A DNA stretch of 64,000 bases from Clostridia bacterium (GTDB lineage: Bacteria > Bacillota > Clostridia > Acetivibrionales > DSM-2933). Location of the stretch: NCBI GenBank assembly GCA_026418275.1, contig JAOABQ010000071.1, positions 1-64,000 of the forward strand, written 5' to 3'. This document shows, one piece after another, positions 1 to 9,342 of this stretch. Every line of letters starts with the position of its first letter. The first letter of the stretch is position 1. Under the pieces are notes generated by a model. It ran no database searches. It saw only the letters and a list, made by a program, of their open reading frames with translations, and had not been told where the DNA came from. The position numbers and the translations under genes are program-made.

Positions 1-3000
1 GTGATGACATCGCCTTGGCCGTTGTACAGGTAGTAGAGGGTTTGACCTTCGGCTGTGCGGGAGATGAATCCGGCTCCGTAGGTGTTTTTGGCGATATTAC
101 CTATTGGATCGATTTCGATGACGGGTTTATCGTATTCATAGAGGTACCTTGTCAATGTGTCATTTACACTCTTGCCACTTCTATACCCTTCACCGTTATA
201 GCGGTTTTCCACTATAGTAGTTCCTGTATTTATATTACTTTGCGTGGTAGTTTTTGTCAACTGGTTAAACAAGTCATAAACATTGGTTACGGTCTTTATC
301 TCGCTTGACTGGTTGAATACATTCGTAGTAACATTCTCAGTATTTCCATTTTTATCTGGTACATAGGTTGCAAGCTCTTCCTGTTGGAGATTTACCAGCT
401 TGGCATCCGCCCAGTCCGCATGATCCCAATCCAAGCTTCCGCCGCCGGAAACCACAAGTTTTAGCTGCGTTTTCTGGCTGACATCCAAATCAATACTTTG
501 AGTTTTGGAGTTTCCTGTCATGAGACCGCTTCTATAGAGCAGGTCTGTTCCTGAATAAACCAGGAACTCAACTTCTCCATTCGCTCCACATTCATCGTCT
601 ATTCCAATATCGCAGAGGAAGCGCTGGTAATCTCCTGGCGTACTCCAATCTAATTGGATTGTGGATTCTGCATGAGTGCCAAGCCCCCTTGCATAGGTTC
701 TTCCGTTTAATGTGATGAGATTTCCATCATTAACTCCGGTTTCACCGTTGGCTCGGTCTTTTTCTACAGGCCCCCATCCACCCTGGAAGGTTGTGAAGCT
801 TAAAGCCGTGTCACTTAAATAGGTTACGGAAGCTGATGATTTTTTGTTCACATTGATGAGTTCATTCAAGTTGTTATAGGTGTAGATGGTTTCTGTCACC
901 TTATCTCCATCATGAACTACCTCTTTTTCCCTATTGCCCATGGAATCATAAGTATATTTTATGATTTTGCCTCCGGGTTCAAGAACAGTTTCCAACCGGT
1001 TAAGCACATCATAGGTGTATTTTGTTTCACCGATCTGGGCTTTATTAGCCTTTTCAATTTTTGATGTCATATTGTGAGCCGGATCATAGGTGTATGTAAA
1101 ATTATTCACCTCTACGAACAGCTGACCTTCTTTTACATATCCCAGCATACCGGATAACAACCCATCACTATGGTAAAAGTACTCTTCCTTGGAAAATTCA
1201 TCTGTCTTGTTCTTGTAGTATATGACACTGGCTTTTGCACCATTCCCCTTATAGGTGTAAGTGGTTTTGAGTCCTGATTGGTTTGCACCATCGTATACAT
1301 CCTTAACTCTTCCAGCCTTATCATAGATCTTCCAGGTAACTGCTTCACCATTGTTGTAGGTTGATTTTTCACCAACGCTCGCATTGGCATCAACTCCTTG
1401 AGCTTCTTCAATAATATCATAGGTGTAAGTGAAGCTATTGGATAAGGATGTGCTGCCTTCCACTTCAGTGACTGTCTTGGAGGTAGTCCTTCCCAAGGCG
1501 TCATATTCCCTTTCCACCTTATCACTTCTGAGAGTGGTTGGAGGGGTTGTTTGCTCCGGTTGTATTTGTATAAGATTGTTTACCTCCAGAACATTGCCCC
1601 CACCATCATACTTGTAGGAGACAGTCAGTATATCTGGTAAAAGCTTCGCTTTCTTTTCTTTCACCTTGCCGTCTAGATAATAGTGGTAGGTTGTTTCAAT
1701 TCCTTTCCGGTCGATAACCTTTTTTAAATCTCCATTTGGATAATACTCGTAACTGACCTGGCGGCTGCTGTCCCTGCTGTCTCCGGTAAGGGGATATGTC
1801 TTTTTGGCTAACAGATTCAAGGCATTGTATTCGTAGGTGGTCTCTATCGACTCTCCACCTTTCGCCTGTGTCATCTTTATCATATTCCCATTGGTGTCAT
1901 AGTCGTACCCGGTACTTTCATACTTTGCATTAATGACTTCATCCAATCTGTCATTCTTATCATAAATAAACTGAGTCCGGTTTCCTTTACCATCCACCTT
2001 CAATATGACATTTCCCTGGGCATCATAGGACTGGGAAACTTCATGCCCTTGAGGATCGGTGGTTCTGATTAGACGGTTGTTTCCATCATAATCAAACCAT
2101 GTCAGAGCATTCAATGCGTCATAGGATAGCATCTGTACACCGTTATCGTAGTACACCAATGTTTCGATTGTTGTCCCGGTTCCATCCTTACGCTTTTGAA
2201 GCCTGTTGATTTCATCATACTCGTTTTCTTCCAGAGTATAGGTCCGGGAGTCATCTCCGCTTAGTGCATTTTCTTTGAGGATGGTTTTCGTCCTTTTTGT
2301 AAGGTTATTGTTGCTGTCATATTCGTATCCTATTATATGCTGGACCTTAATATTCGTACTGTTTTCAGTTTTAAACAGTGTTTGGGTTTCACCAATCAGC
2401 CTTTGCAGCTTGTCATAGCTGTATTGGGTAGTGTATGCCTGGGCTTGAGTATATATCACAGGATTTTGTAGATATTCCGGGTTTGATCCCTGATAGATCT
2501 TGGAATACACATTATCCTGGGTTTTATTTCCCTTTGCATCATACTCCATCTGCCTGGTGATTTCTTCGGTTTGTTTGACATTGGAGCCTATATCATTGGT
2601 TTTTGTGCTTATTTTTTTGACCAGGCTTCCTGCCTTATCGTACTCAAAAGTATCTACTTCATTAGTGTTATTTTTTGTTTTATACACGGTCCCATCTTCG
2701 TAGTAAAAATACTCAGTCTCGGAAGGGGTTGACGTATTCTTGGCGGAGCTTTCCTTTGAAAGCCTCAACAGGCTGTCATATTCAAGAGTAGTTACATTAC
2801 CTTTTCCATCTTTCCCGTAGGCTTCGTTTCCAAAGGTATCATAGCCCTTCTCAAGAATTTTCCTGCCTTCAAAGTCATAGGCCTCAATCATCCGGTTAAA
2901 CCCATCATATCTATACTCCTTATAAGGCCTGTTTCCGCCTACAAAGCGTTTGCTGCTTTCCTTGGTCAGGTTTCCTACCTCATCATAGGTATAGGTTTTG

Positions 3001-6000
3001 CTGTTCCCTTGTCCGTCGATTTCTTCCTTAATCCGCCCCAAAGCATCATAACGGAGGATTGATGTTTTGCCACTTCCGTCCATCTTGCCAGTCAGATTTC
3101 CTGCCTGGTCATATTGATAGCTTTCAATGACAATATCTTTCTTTGCTCCTGTCATTACATTTGTGGTAACCTGCTTTTCAACCTTTTGCTTCAAGAGATT
3201 GTTTGGATAATAGGAAAACTCTGTAACATGTCCTCTCTTGTCGGTAATGTACTTAATATTTCCTTCCTTGTCATACTCCCATACAACGGAATTACCAAGC
3301 GCATCCATTTCCTTAGTTTTTCTGCTGCATTCATCATACTCAAATCTTATAGCATTTCCTAGAGGATCGACAATCTTAACCAGAAGCCCCTGCCGGTTAT
3401 AGCTGTAGAGCGTGCCAAGACTTCCCTTTACTATATGCTGGTCATTATATTCTCTAACCAACTGACCTGTCCCATTGTACTCTTTATACTGTTTGTTTCC
3501 ATCCTTGGGTGATACGGTTGTTATGCGCTCTACCCAAAGGCCGTCAAAATTGTTCTGCACCAAATCATAGGCCTCTTGAAGTGTAGCGTTATTCGCATAT
3601 ACTTGAGATATGTTTCCAAGCTTTACGGTCTGGTAAAGTGTTTGGGTTTTCAAGTTGTCTGCGGCACGTCCCATCACAGTCTTGGGAGCAGCACCGGTAT
3701 ATCCGTTGGTAACAGCGGTCTGCCTTCCTAATACATCATACTCGTATTTTGCAACCAGGCTGGCAGCTGTGAAATTCTTTGTAATGTCCCCGTTTGCTGC
3801 AGCAGACACTTCAGCTTTTTTTCCATTGAGTGATACTGTATCTGCTGTTCCATCGTAGTTTAACCGTGAAACTTTTTCAAAATCCTCCACTTGAACTAAA
3901 TTAGGCTCTTCAAATGTTCCCTGGTTAAATTCCGTTTTCTCGGTTTTAACAACCGCATTAGGGTCAACTAAAAAGTCAATTTCAGTACGACTTACCATCG
4001 CCCCGTTCTCTATACCCGCCCGGACTGGATGGAAGGCACGTACAACTTGTACAGTATTGGTTTCGCTTTGATTTCCGACCACAAGGTTATACTGTCTTGT
4101 TTCGTATCGATAACGTGTGGTACGGTTTTCCGCATCTGTCATAGAATCCATTCTGCCCAGATAATCGTAAGTGTAGTAGGTGGAATAACCTCTTGCATCG
4201 GTTTCCTTGATTTTATTTCCTCTTCCGTCATAGGCATATTGGGCGCTATTGTTTTGCGGATCGGTTACCTTGATCAATTGGTTTTCGGTATCGTATTGGT
4301 ATTTCGTAATACCTCCGTTTTTATCGGTTACCTGAATCAAATTTCCTTTTTTATCATATTGAAAATACTTGGTTGCGTGTTTGTTGTAATCCACTTTAAT
4401 CAGGTTTTCATTTTTTGACTCTCGCTCATAAGTTATATTTTCTTCAGTTTTCGTGGCTGTAAGTCCATCCGCGGCAGTTTCCTCAATGATCCTGTTGAAC
4501 TTATCATAATCATACCTTACAGGATGCATTCCGTTTCCATCAGTAACTTCACGCAGTCTTCCCAGACGGTCGTACTTCTCACGGCTTTCCTTTACAACGG
4601 TAGGAACACCGTTTTTATTGACAAGTTCTTTGACCAACGTCCGGTAGTTGGAGCCATCGTTGTATTCGTATTCAGTGGTCTTTAGGTTTTCCAGTTGTAC
4701 AACGGATATGCCTGAGCAGGTAAAGGCACTTGACATTTTTCCGTCAGCAATAAGCTTCAGCTTCAAATACCTTGCACTTACAGTACCTTCCAAATCAATA
4801 CTTCTAGGCATTTTCCGATTTGTCAGCTTGATCGGGGATACATCCTGCCATACCGTACCATTGCTGGAATAGGATAGCACAAGCTCCCAACCGTTCTCTT
4901 GTGATACTGCTCCGTCAAGAATTCTTACACTGCTTATATTTCGGGCTGTCCCAAAATCTATATTGAGGATTTCAAAGCTTACTTTATTGCTTGTTGCATT
5001 AGTTAATACATTCGTTGTAAAGCTTGTTTCCACTTTATTATCCCATAAAGCAGCAACGTTCCCGCCATTGGCAGGAGTAGAAGTCGGTGTCGGTAAAACA
5101 TTTAGTACCTTCTGCTCCTTCGCGGTTTTCACCAACCCGCTGAGCAGGATAGGATAAGGAGTGGGACTTGCACCTGGGACGACTGTCGGGGTCGGTGTAG
5201 GAGTAGCATTAAGGTCTTCTGTGGGCGCTGAAGTATAGTAGGTATAGACCGTTTCATTTCCCTCCGGATCAATGGCTTTTTTCAAGCGGTGTCCCTTCTC
5301 TTCACTTTCGCCTTCATATTCGTAGTATCTTATTTTCTTGGTTTCCTCTTTATATTCATTGTTTGCGAGAGGCCCTTCCCGGATCAACTGCTTTTCATAA
5401 ACCTGGGTCACTTCATCACAGCTGTTATAGTCCATAACGGTAACTTTTCTGGTTTTCCAGTCATTTGTCTTGACTAGGTTGTTCCGGGTATCATACCAGT
5501 TTACTGTAAGCATTCCGTCGATATCTTTAATTGTCTCCTTGACAGGCTTAAGGGAGTATATCGCATTCCGGTGTGCTGTCATATCCGTCATGTCTTCGGT
5601 AATTTCTACAGCATCTTCGGAGCTTGCGTCAGGTGTAGGACTTGGAAGGACATCGTCCTTGTAATTGCTGTCCGGGCTATTCAGTACATAGTATTTGTAT
5701 TCTATTTTCTTTCCATCGGGGTACGTTACCGCCATAGGGCGTGACGGCCAGTTGGACAGGAACCTTACCGAGGTTTCATATCCGTCCTCATCAATGGAAT
5801 ACCTTATTAAGTCGCTGTTGGAGGAAATCATGGTTCCGTCTTTATCCTTGAATACATCCTTATACATGGTATAGGTCACATAGTCATTGCCGTCATATTG
5901 ACGCACTAGCTTATCAAAGGGATCATAGTCGTTTTTGACCACCTGGTTTCCGTTGGTATCCACAATCCGCTTTAAAAGGCTCTTTTTAAACTGATTGCCC

Positions 6001-9000
6001 TCAACGGTATTATAGTATTCGTAGGTTGTCGTATTCCCAACCGGGTCCACAACCTTGATCAGGTTCCCATAGCTGTCGTAAGTATAACTTACGATATGAG
6101 ATTCATAATACTCTATATTGGGTTCTGACGTTTTCTGTACCTTGGTATATATTTTTGTAATAAGGCTGCCTTTGAATTCAAAGAGGATGGACTTTCTAAA
6201 CGAATCCCTGAGGCCAAGCACTTTACCTTCCGCATTGGTATTATACTCCGGCTTAGTACTTGCTACATTGTATACCATCCATACATAGCCTCCGGTATTG
6301 TCCCTGATCCATGCAAGTTTCCCGCGCATTCCGGGTTCGGTGATTTGGCTAAACCCATGATACCTGTAAGTAACCCCTTCCTTGGTCTCCACATCAAAAA
6401 ATTCATACCGCGCTACCAGCCTGTTCTGGACACCCTCCTGGCTTTTATAGGTACCGTCTGATTGCTTGTTAAACAGCACCTTCGCTCCAGTGGGATCCGT
6501 GTACATAATATTGTCAGTTGGGACATCATAAATATCCAAATATGTAACCGTATTTGTACCTGTTTTCACTGCTCCTAATACATAGCCTTCATCTTGCGTT
6601 CCGTTTTTAGTCTTAATGGGGGCAAGAAGTTTAACATGGTGCCATGTATAGGTAGTATTTCCCGACACGATATCCTCACTTTCCAGAATCTTTAAAACTA
6701 CCTGGTTGGAAAGGAAACTAAAAATACTTTCCTTGTTGTCATCCTTTGCCCATTTCAATGGAACCTGTCCGCTCAGCGCTTGGACAAGCCCGATTTTTTC
6801 GGTGTACATCTCCAGGCAGGTGTCAAAGCTTAGCCTCCATCCGTTTCCTACCGCCGACTTTTGACTGCCTTCATTGGAATTGTAGGTTCTTATAAAGGAA
6901 GTATCCGCAGCAGGTCCTTTAATGTTCATGTCCATTGCCTGGGTCATGTAGTTTCCTGTCAGCAGATTGGAACCGTTTAGCTTATACAAATTCATTACAT
7001 TTTCATTGACCTTTCCATTATAGGAACTGGGGTAGTTCACCGAAGCAATCACCTTGGCTTCTTCCTGCTGGGGCAGGGCCAACTCCGAAAGGTAAATCTG
7101 CTTGACGATTTTGTTTACCACAGCGTTTACTTCATTCGTTACTTCGGCTTCAGTCATATTATTTCTGCTGGCTGCAAAGAGGTAGGCCCCCCCTGTGACC
7201 TCGGAGATTTTTTTGAAAATCTTGCTGTTCCTGCTGGGGCCAATGGCAACCGTATTAATTGCAATCCGGTTGTAAATCTGTTGTTCACCAGTCCATTGCT
7301 TGTTGATATTTACCGCCGCGTCTGTCAGACTCTTTTCCGAGCCGCCTTGGGAGTCTTTTCCATCCCCAATCATAACCACAATTTTCCTGGTCATTCCCGG
7401 CAGGGGTGTACCAACCGGAGTCGTGGTTGGGTTAGGTGTAGCAGTATAAAAAGTAAAGTTCTGTGAGTATTGTTTCAACTTATTAAGCATTTCACCGATG
7501 TTTGTTGACGTATCCTTATCGGTCTTCATTTGGTTTAAACCGCCGATCAAATTGTTGTAATTCGCCTGATTCCCGATATCGGCAATGCCTTTTATCTGGG
7601 TATGCACATGATCAAAACCATCCAGTCCCACTTTGATTGTAACTGGCACAGGGCTGGCTGTGGCCTGGTTATGCTGCACCAAAACTTCATTGAGCTTTGC
7701 CAGTATTTTTTCTGCGATTTCTACACCTACATACCGGTTTCCGATTTTAAACATTCCTGACTGATCCATCGCAAAAAGGAGTTCTACATTGTTAAATTGA
7801 AGTGCAATGTCATCCTCTCCCAAAACATAGGTGCTGAAATGGGGAGTTGTTCCGGAAACAGTGCGGTTCTCTTTATCCACTTCGATATCCTCTATAGGGA
7901 CAAATCTTGCATTCTTCTTGTCCACCCAGTAGATAACCAGGTTATCTTCATCCGCTCCCTTAAGGTCTGCCGGATCATAGGACATAGATATCCGGGCTTT
8001 TTCAAAAGCTGCATCGGACTTTAATTCTATGGGCTTTCCAATCAATCCGGGATAGCCTTTATAAAATTCCTCTTCCACATCCTCTGCTTTAAACTTCCCG
8101 GTCTCCAGATCTTCATATCCGTCCACCTTAACCTGTACACGGTTGTTTTTGGAACTGAACGTTTTACTGCTGACTGCTTTTCTTACTGACTTTTCAGTAT
8201 CCTGTTCCTTTTGCAGTACATTCTGCTTCTCCACTGATTTTTCATTGTTTAAGGGGCTTGAATTGTAAAGCTTGACTTCCTTTCCATCCTGTCGGCCATC
8301 CCCGTCGGTATCCGGGTCATCCATATCGGTTCCGTTTATAAGCTCTTCCTCGTTGCTAAGGCCGTCTCCGTCCCTATCTCCTGTAGGATCGAACCTTTTT
8401 ACCGCTTTCTTAATGGCTTTTGCACTTTCCTTGGCAGATTCTTTCATTTCCTTCCCCGAATTGTCCAAAGCTTTTACGGCATAGTAGTAGACGGTTCCTT
8501 CCGTTCCACTGTCATCCACATATCCCAATCCTTTTTTTACTCGGGCGATTTCCATATATCCATTCTGGGGGTCAGTGCTTCTCAAAATAGCATATTCCTT
8601 TGCCTGACCGATCTCTGTCCATGCCAGCCTGGTTCCTTCTCCACCGTTTCTTGCATGAAGAATCAGATTGTTTTTACTGCCTTCATCCAATGCCGTTCCT
8701 TTTTCCATGGGAGCCTTGGAATAAACCTCGTAATAGCTGATCTTCAGGTTGTTTTCTTCATCGCTTTCATCCACTTGGTTGGTACAGTCAATTTCCATAC
8801 TGAGAAGATGACCGCCTTCCACACCTGTCCAACTGCTGTTTTCGAACTGCTCCCCTGAGGAAATTGAGAAGCTCTCTTTAGGGTTTAAATCCTCATTCAA
8901 GGTATAGCTCCAGTGGACTTCCTTTGCCCCATCGTTTTTAAAGGAAATACCTATTTTGGTTCCCTTGACGACCTTGGCTTTCCCTTTATTTTGAATTTCT

Positions 9001-9302
9001 ATTTTAAGCTGAATTTGACTTCCTGCCTCAAGACGCTCCGGCTCGTATGCCAAACGCCTTACATAGAGATCGGGGTAATCGCCCTTCTGCTTTTTTATCT
9101 TGTCTTCCATTCCTTTAGATTTTACAGCTACGGTAAGTCCGGTAGGTTCAGGCGTTCTCATTTTTGCATATACCGACTCTGCCACTGAGATCTTTGCTGA
9201 AGCATCCACCGAAGCACTGACTGCGTTAAGGGGCATTGCCATGCTCTGAAGGGTAAATACTCCAAATACAATGGCAGCCGTAATCTTTTTCCATGTGCCC
9301 AT
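1..9302 (-). CDS. Giant secreted RHS-repeat protein with CARDB, VWA, discoidin and NPCBM-like modules (C-terminus beyond window)
   Basis: The frame opens at ATG 9302 behind an AAAGGAGA site and stays open for ~3100 codons to the left edge. It starts with a signal peptide. Then follow a CARDB-like region (residues ~55-180), an FN3-like segment (~205-300), thrombospondin-type-3 calcium repeats of the DxDxDG kind (~300-337), a von Willebrand A domain (~505-720) whose metal site reads DQSGM and so lacks the second Ser of DxSxS, a discoidin-like domain (~1410-1535) and dozens of YD/RHS repeats. An NPCBM-like carbohydrate-binding module (~2830-2975, with RGLGTHA and DHADWADA) sits just before the RHS core. 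RHS proteins build a shell around a C-terminal effector; that tip lies outside the window. The gene is 41 bp downstream of the Kelch gene and probably co-transcribed with it. The family call is secure. The role (polymorphic toxin or cell-surface adhesin) is inference. Confidence 0.9.
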   Translation of the reverse strand, partial: MGTWKKITAAIVFGVFTLQSMAMPLNAVSASVDASAKISVAESVYAKMRTPEPTGLTVAVKSKGMEDKIKKQKGDYPDLYVRRLAYEPERLEAGSQIQLKIEIQNKGKAKVVKGTKIGISFKNDGAKEVHWSYTLNEDLNPKESFSISSGEQFENSSWTGVEGGHLLSMEIDCTNQVDESDEENNLKISYYEVYSKAPMEKGTALDEGSKNNLILHARNGGEGTRLAWTEIGQAKEYAILRSTDPQNGYMEIARVKKGLGYVDDSGTEGTVYYYAVKALDNSGKEMKESAKESAKAIKKAVKRFDPTGDRDGDGLSNEEELINGTDMDDPDTDGDGRQDGKEVKLYNSSPLNNEKSVEKQNVLQKEQDTEKSVRKAVSSKTFSSKNNRVQVKVDGYEDLETGKFKAEDVEEEFYKGYPGLIGKPIELKSDAAFEKARISMSYDPADLKGADEDNLVIYWVDKKNARFVPIEDIEVDKENRTVSGTTPHFSTYVLGEDDIALQFNNVELLFAMDQSGMFKIGNRYVGVEIAEKILAKLNEVLVQHNQATASPVPVTIKVGLDGFDHVHTQIKGIADIGNQANYNNLIGGLNQMKTDKDTSTNIGEMLNKLKQYSQNFTFYTATPNPTTTPVGTPLPGMTRKIVVMIGDGKDSQGGSEKSLTDAAVNINKQWTGEQQIYNRIAINTVAIGPSRNSKIFKKISEVTGGAYLFAASRNNMTEAEVTNEVNAVVNKIVKQIYLSELALPQQEEAKVIASVNYPSSYNGKVNENVMNLYKLNGSNLLTGNYMTQAMDMNIKGPAADTSFIRTYNSNEGSQKSAVGNGWRLSFDTCLEMYTEKIGLVQALSGQVPLKWAKDDNKESIFSFLSNQVVLKILESEDIVSGNTTYTWHHVKLLAPIKTKNGTQDEGYVLGAVKTGTNTVTYLDIYDVPTDNIMYTDPTGAKVLFNKQSDGTYKSQEGVQNRLVARYEFFDVETKEGVTYRYHGFSQITEPGMRGKLAWIRDNTGGYVWMVYNVASTKPEYNTNAEGKVLGLRDSFRKSILFEFKGSLITKIYTKVQKTSEPNIEYYESHIVSYTYDSYGNLIKVVDPVGNTTTYEYYNTVEGNQFKKSLLKRIVDTNGNQVVKNDYDPFDKLVRQYDGNDYVTYTMYKDVFKDKDGTMISSNSDLIRYSIDEDGYETSVRFLSNWPSRPMAVTYPDGKKIEYKYYVLNSPDSNYKDDVLPSPTPDASSEDAVEITEDMTDMTAHRNAIYSLKPVKETIKDIDGMLTVNWYDTRNNLVKTNDWKTRKVTVMDYNSCDEVTQVYEKQLIREGPLANNEYKEETKKIRYYEYEGESEEKGHRLKKAIDPEGNETVYTYYTSAPTEDLNATPTPTPTVVPGASPTPYPILLSGLVKTAKEQKVLNVLPTPTSTPANGGNVAALWDNKVETSFTTNVLTNATSNKVSFEILNIDFGTARNISSVRILDGAVSQENGWELVLSYSSNGTVWQDVSPIKLTNRKMPRSIDLEGTVSARYLKLKLIADGKMSSAFTCSGISVVQLENLKTTEYEYNDGSNYRTLVKELVNKNGVPTVVKESREKYDRLGRLREVTDGNGMHPVRYDYDKFNRIIEETAADGLTATKTEENITYERESKNENLIKVDYNKHATKYFQYDKKGNLIQVTDKNGGITKYQYDTENQLIKVTDPQNNSAQYAYDGRGNKIKETDARGYSTYYTYDYLGRMDSMTDAENRTTRYRYETRQYNLVVGNQSETNTVQVVRAFHPVRAGIENGAMVSRTEIDFLVDPNAVVKTEKTEFNQGTFEEPNLVQVEDFEKVSRLNYDGTADTVSLNGKKAEVSAAANGDITKNFTAASLVAKYEYDVLGRQTAVTNGYTGAAPKTVMGRAADNLKTQTLYQTVKLGNISQVYANNATLQEAYDLVQNNFDGLWVERITTVSPKDGNKQYKEYNGTGQLVREYNDQHIVKGSLGTLYSYNRQGLLVKIVDPLGNAIRFEYDECSRKTKEMDALGNSVVWEYDKEGNIKYITDKRGHVTEFSYYPNNLLKQKVEKQVTTNVMTGAKKDIVIESYQYDQAGNLTGKMDGSGKTSILRYDALGRIKEEIDGQGNSKTYTYDEVGNLTKESSKRFVGGNRPYKEYRYDGFNRMIEAYDFEGRKILEKGYDTFGNEAYGKDGKGNVTTLEYDSLLRLSKESSAKNTSTPSETEYFYYEDGTVYKTKNNTNEVDTFEYDKAGSLVKKISTKTNDIGSNVKQTEEITRQMEYDAKGNKTQDNVYSKIYQGSNPEYLQNPVIYTQAQAYTTQYSYDKLQRLIGETQTLFKTENSTNIKVQHIIGYEYDSNNNLTKRTKTILKENALSGDDSRTYTLEENEYDEINRLQKRKDGTGTTIETLVYYDNGVQMLSYDALNALTWFDYDGNNRLIRTTDPQGHEVSQSYDAQGNVILKVDGKGNRTQFIYDKNDRLDEVINAKYESTGYDYDTNGNMIKMTQAKGGESIETTYEYNALNLLAKKTYPLTGDSRDSSRQVSYEYYPNGDLKKVIDRKGIETTYHYYLDGKVKEKKAKLLPDILTVSYKYDGGGNVLEVNNLIQIQPEQTTPPTTLRSDKVEREYDALGRTTSKTVTEVEGSTSLSNSFTYTYDIIEEAQGVDANASVGEKSTYNNGEAVTWKIYDKAGRVKDVYDGANQSGLKTTYTYKGNGAKASVIYYKNKTDEFSKEEYFYHSDGLLSGMLGYVKEGQLFVEVNNFTYTYDPAHNMTSKIEKANKAQIGETKYTYDVLNRLETVLEPGGKIIKYTYDSMGNREKEVVHDGDKVTETIYTYNNLNELINVNKKSSASVTYLSDTALSFTTFQGGWGPVEKDRANGETGVNDGNLITLNGRTYARGLGTHAESTIQLDWSTPGDYQRFLCDIGIDDECGANGEVEFLVYSGTDLLYRSGLMTGNSKTQSIDLDVSQKTQLKLVVSGGGSLDWDHADWADAKLVNLQQEELATYVPDKNGNTENVTTNVFNQSSEIKTVTNVYDLFNQLTKTTTQSNINTGTTIVENRYNGEGYRSGKSVNDTLTRYLYEYDKPVIEIDPIGNIAKNTYGAGFISRTAEGQTLYYLYNGQGDVI

Positions 9303-9342
9303 ATTGTTTCTCCTTTCGTTTCTATGCTTATTGATTCTATAA

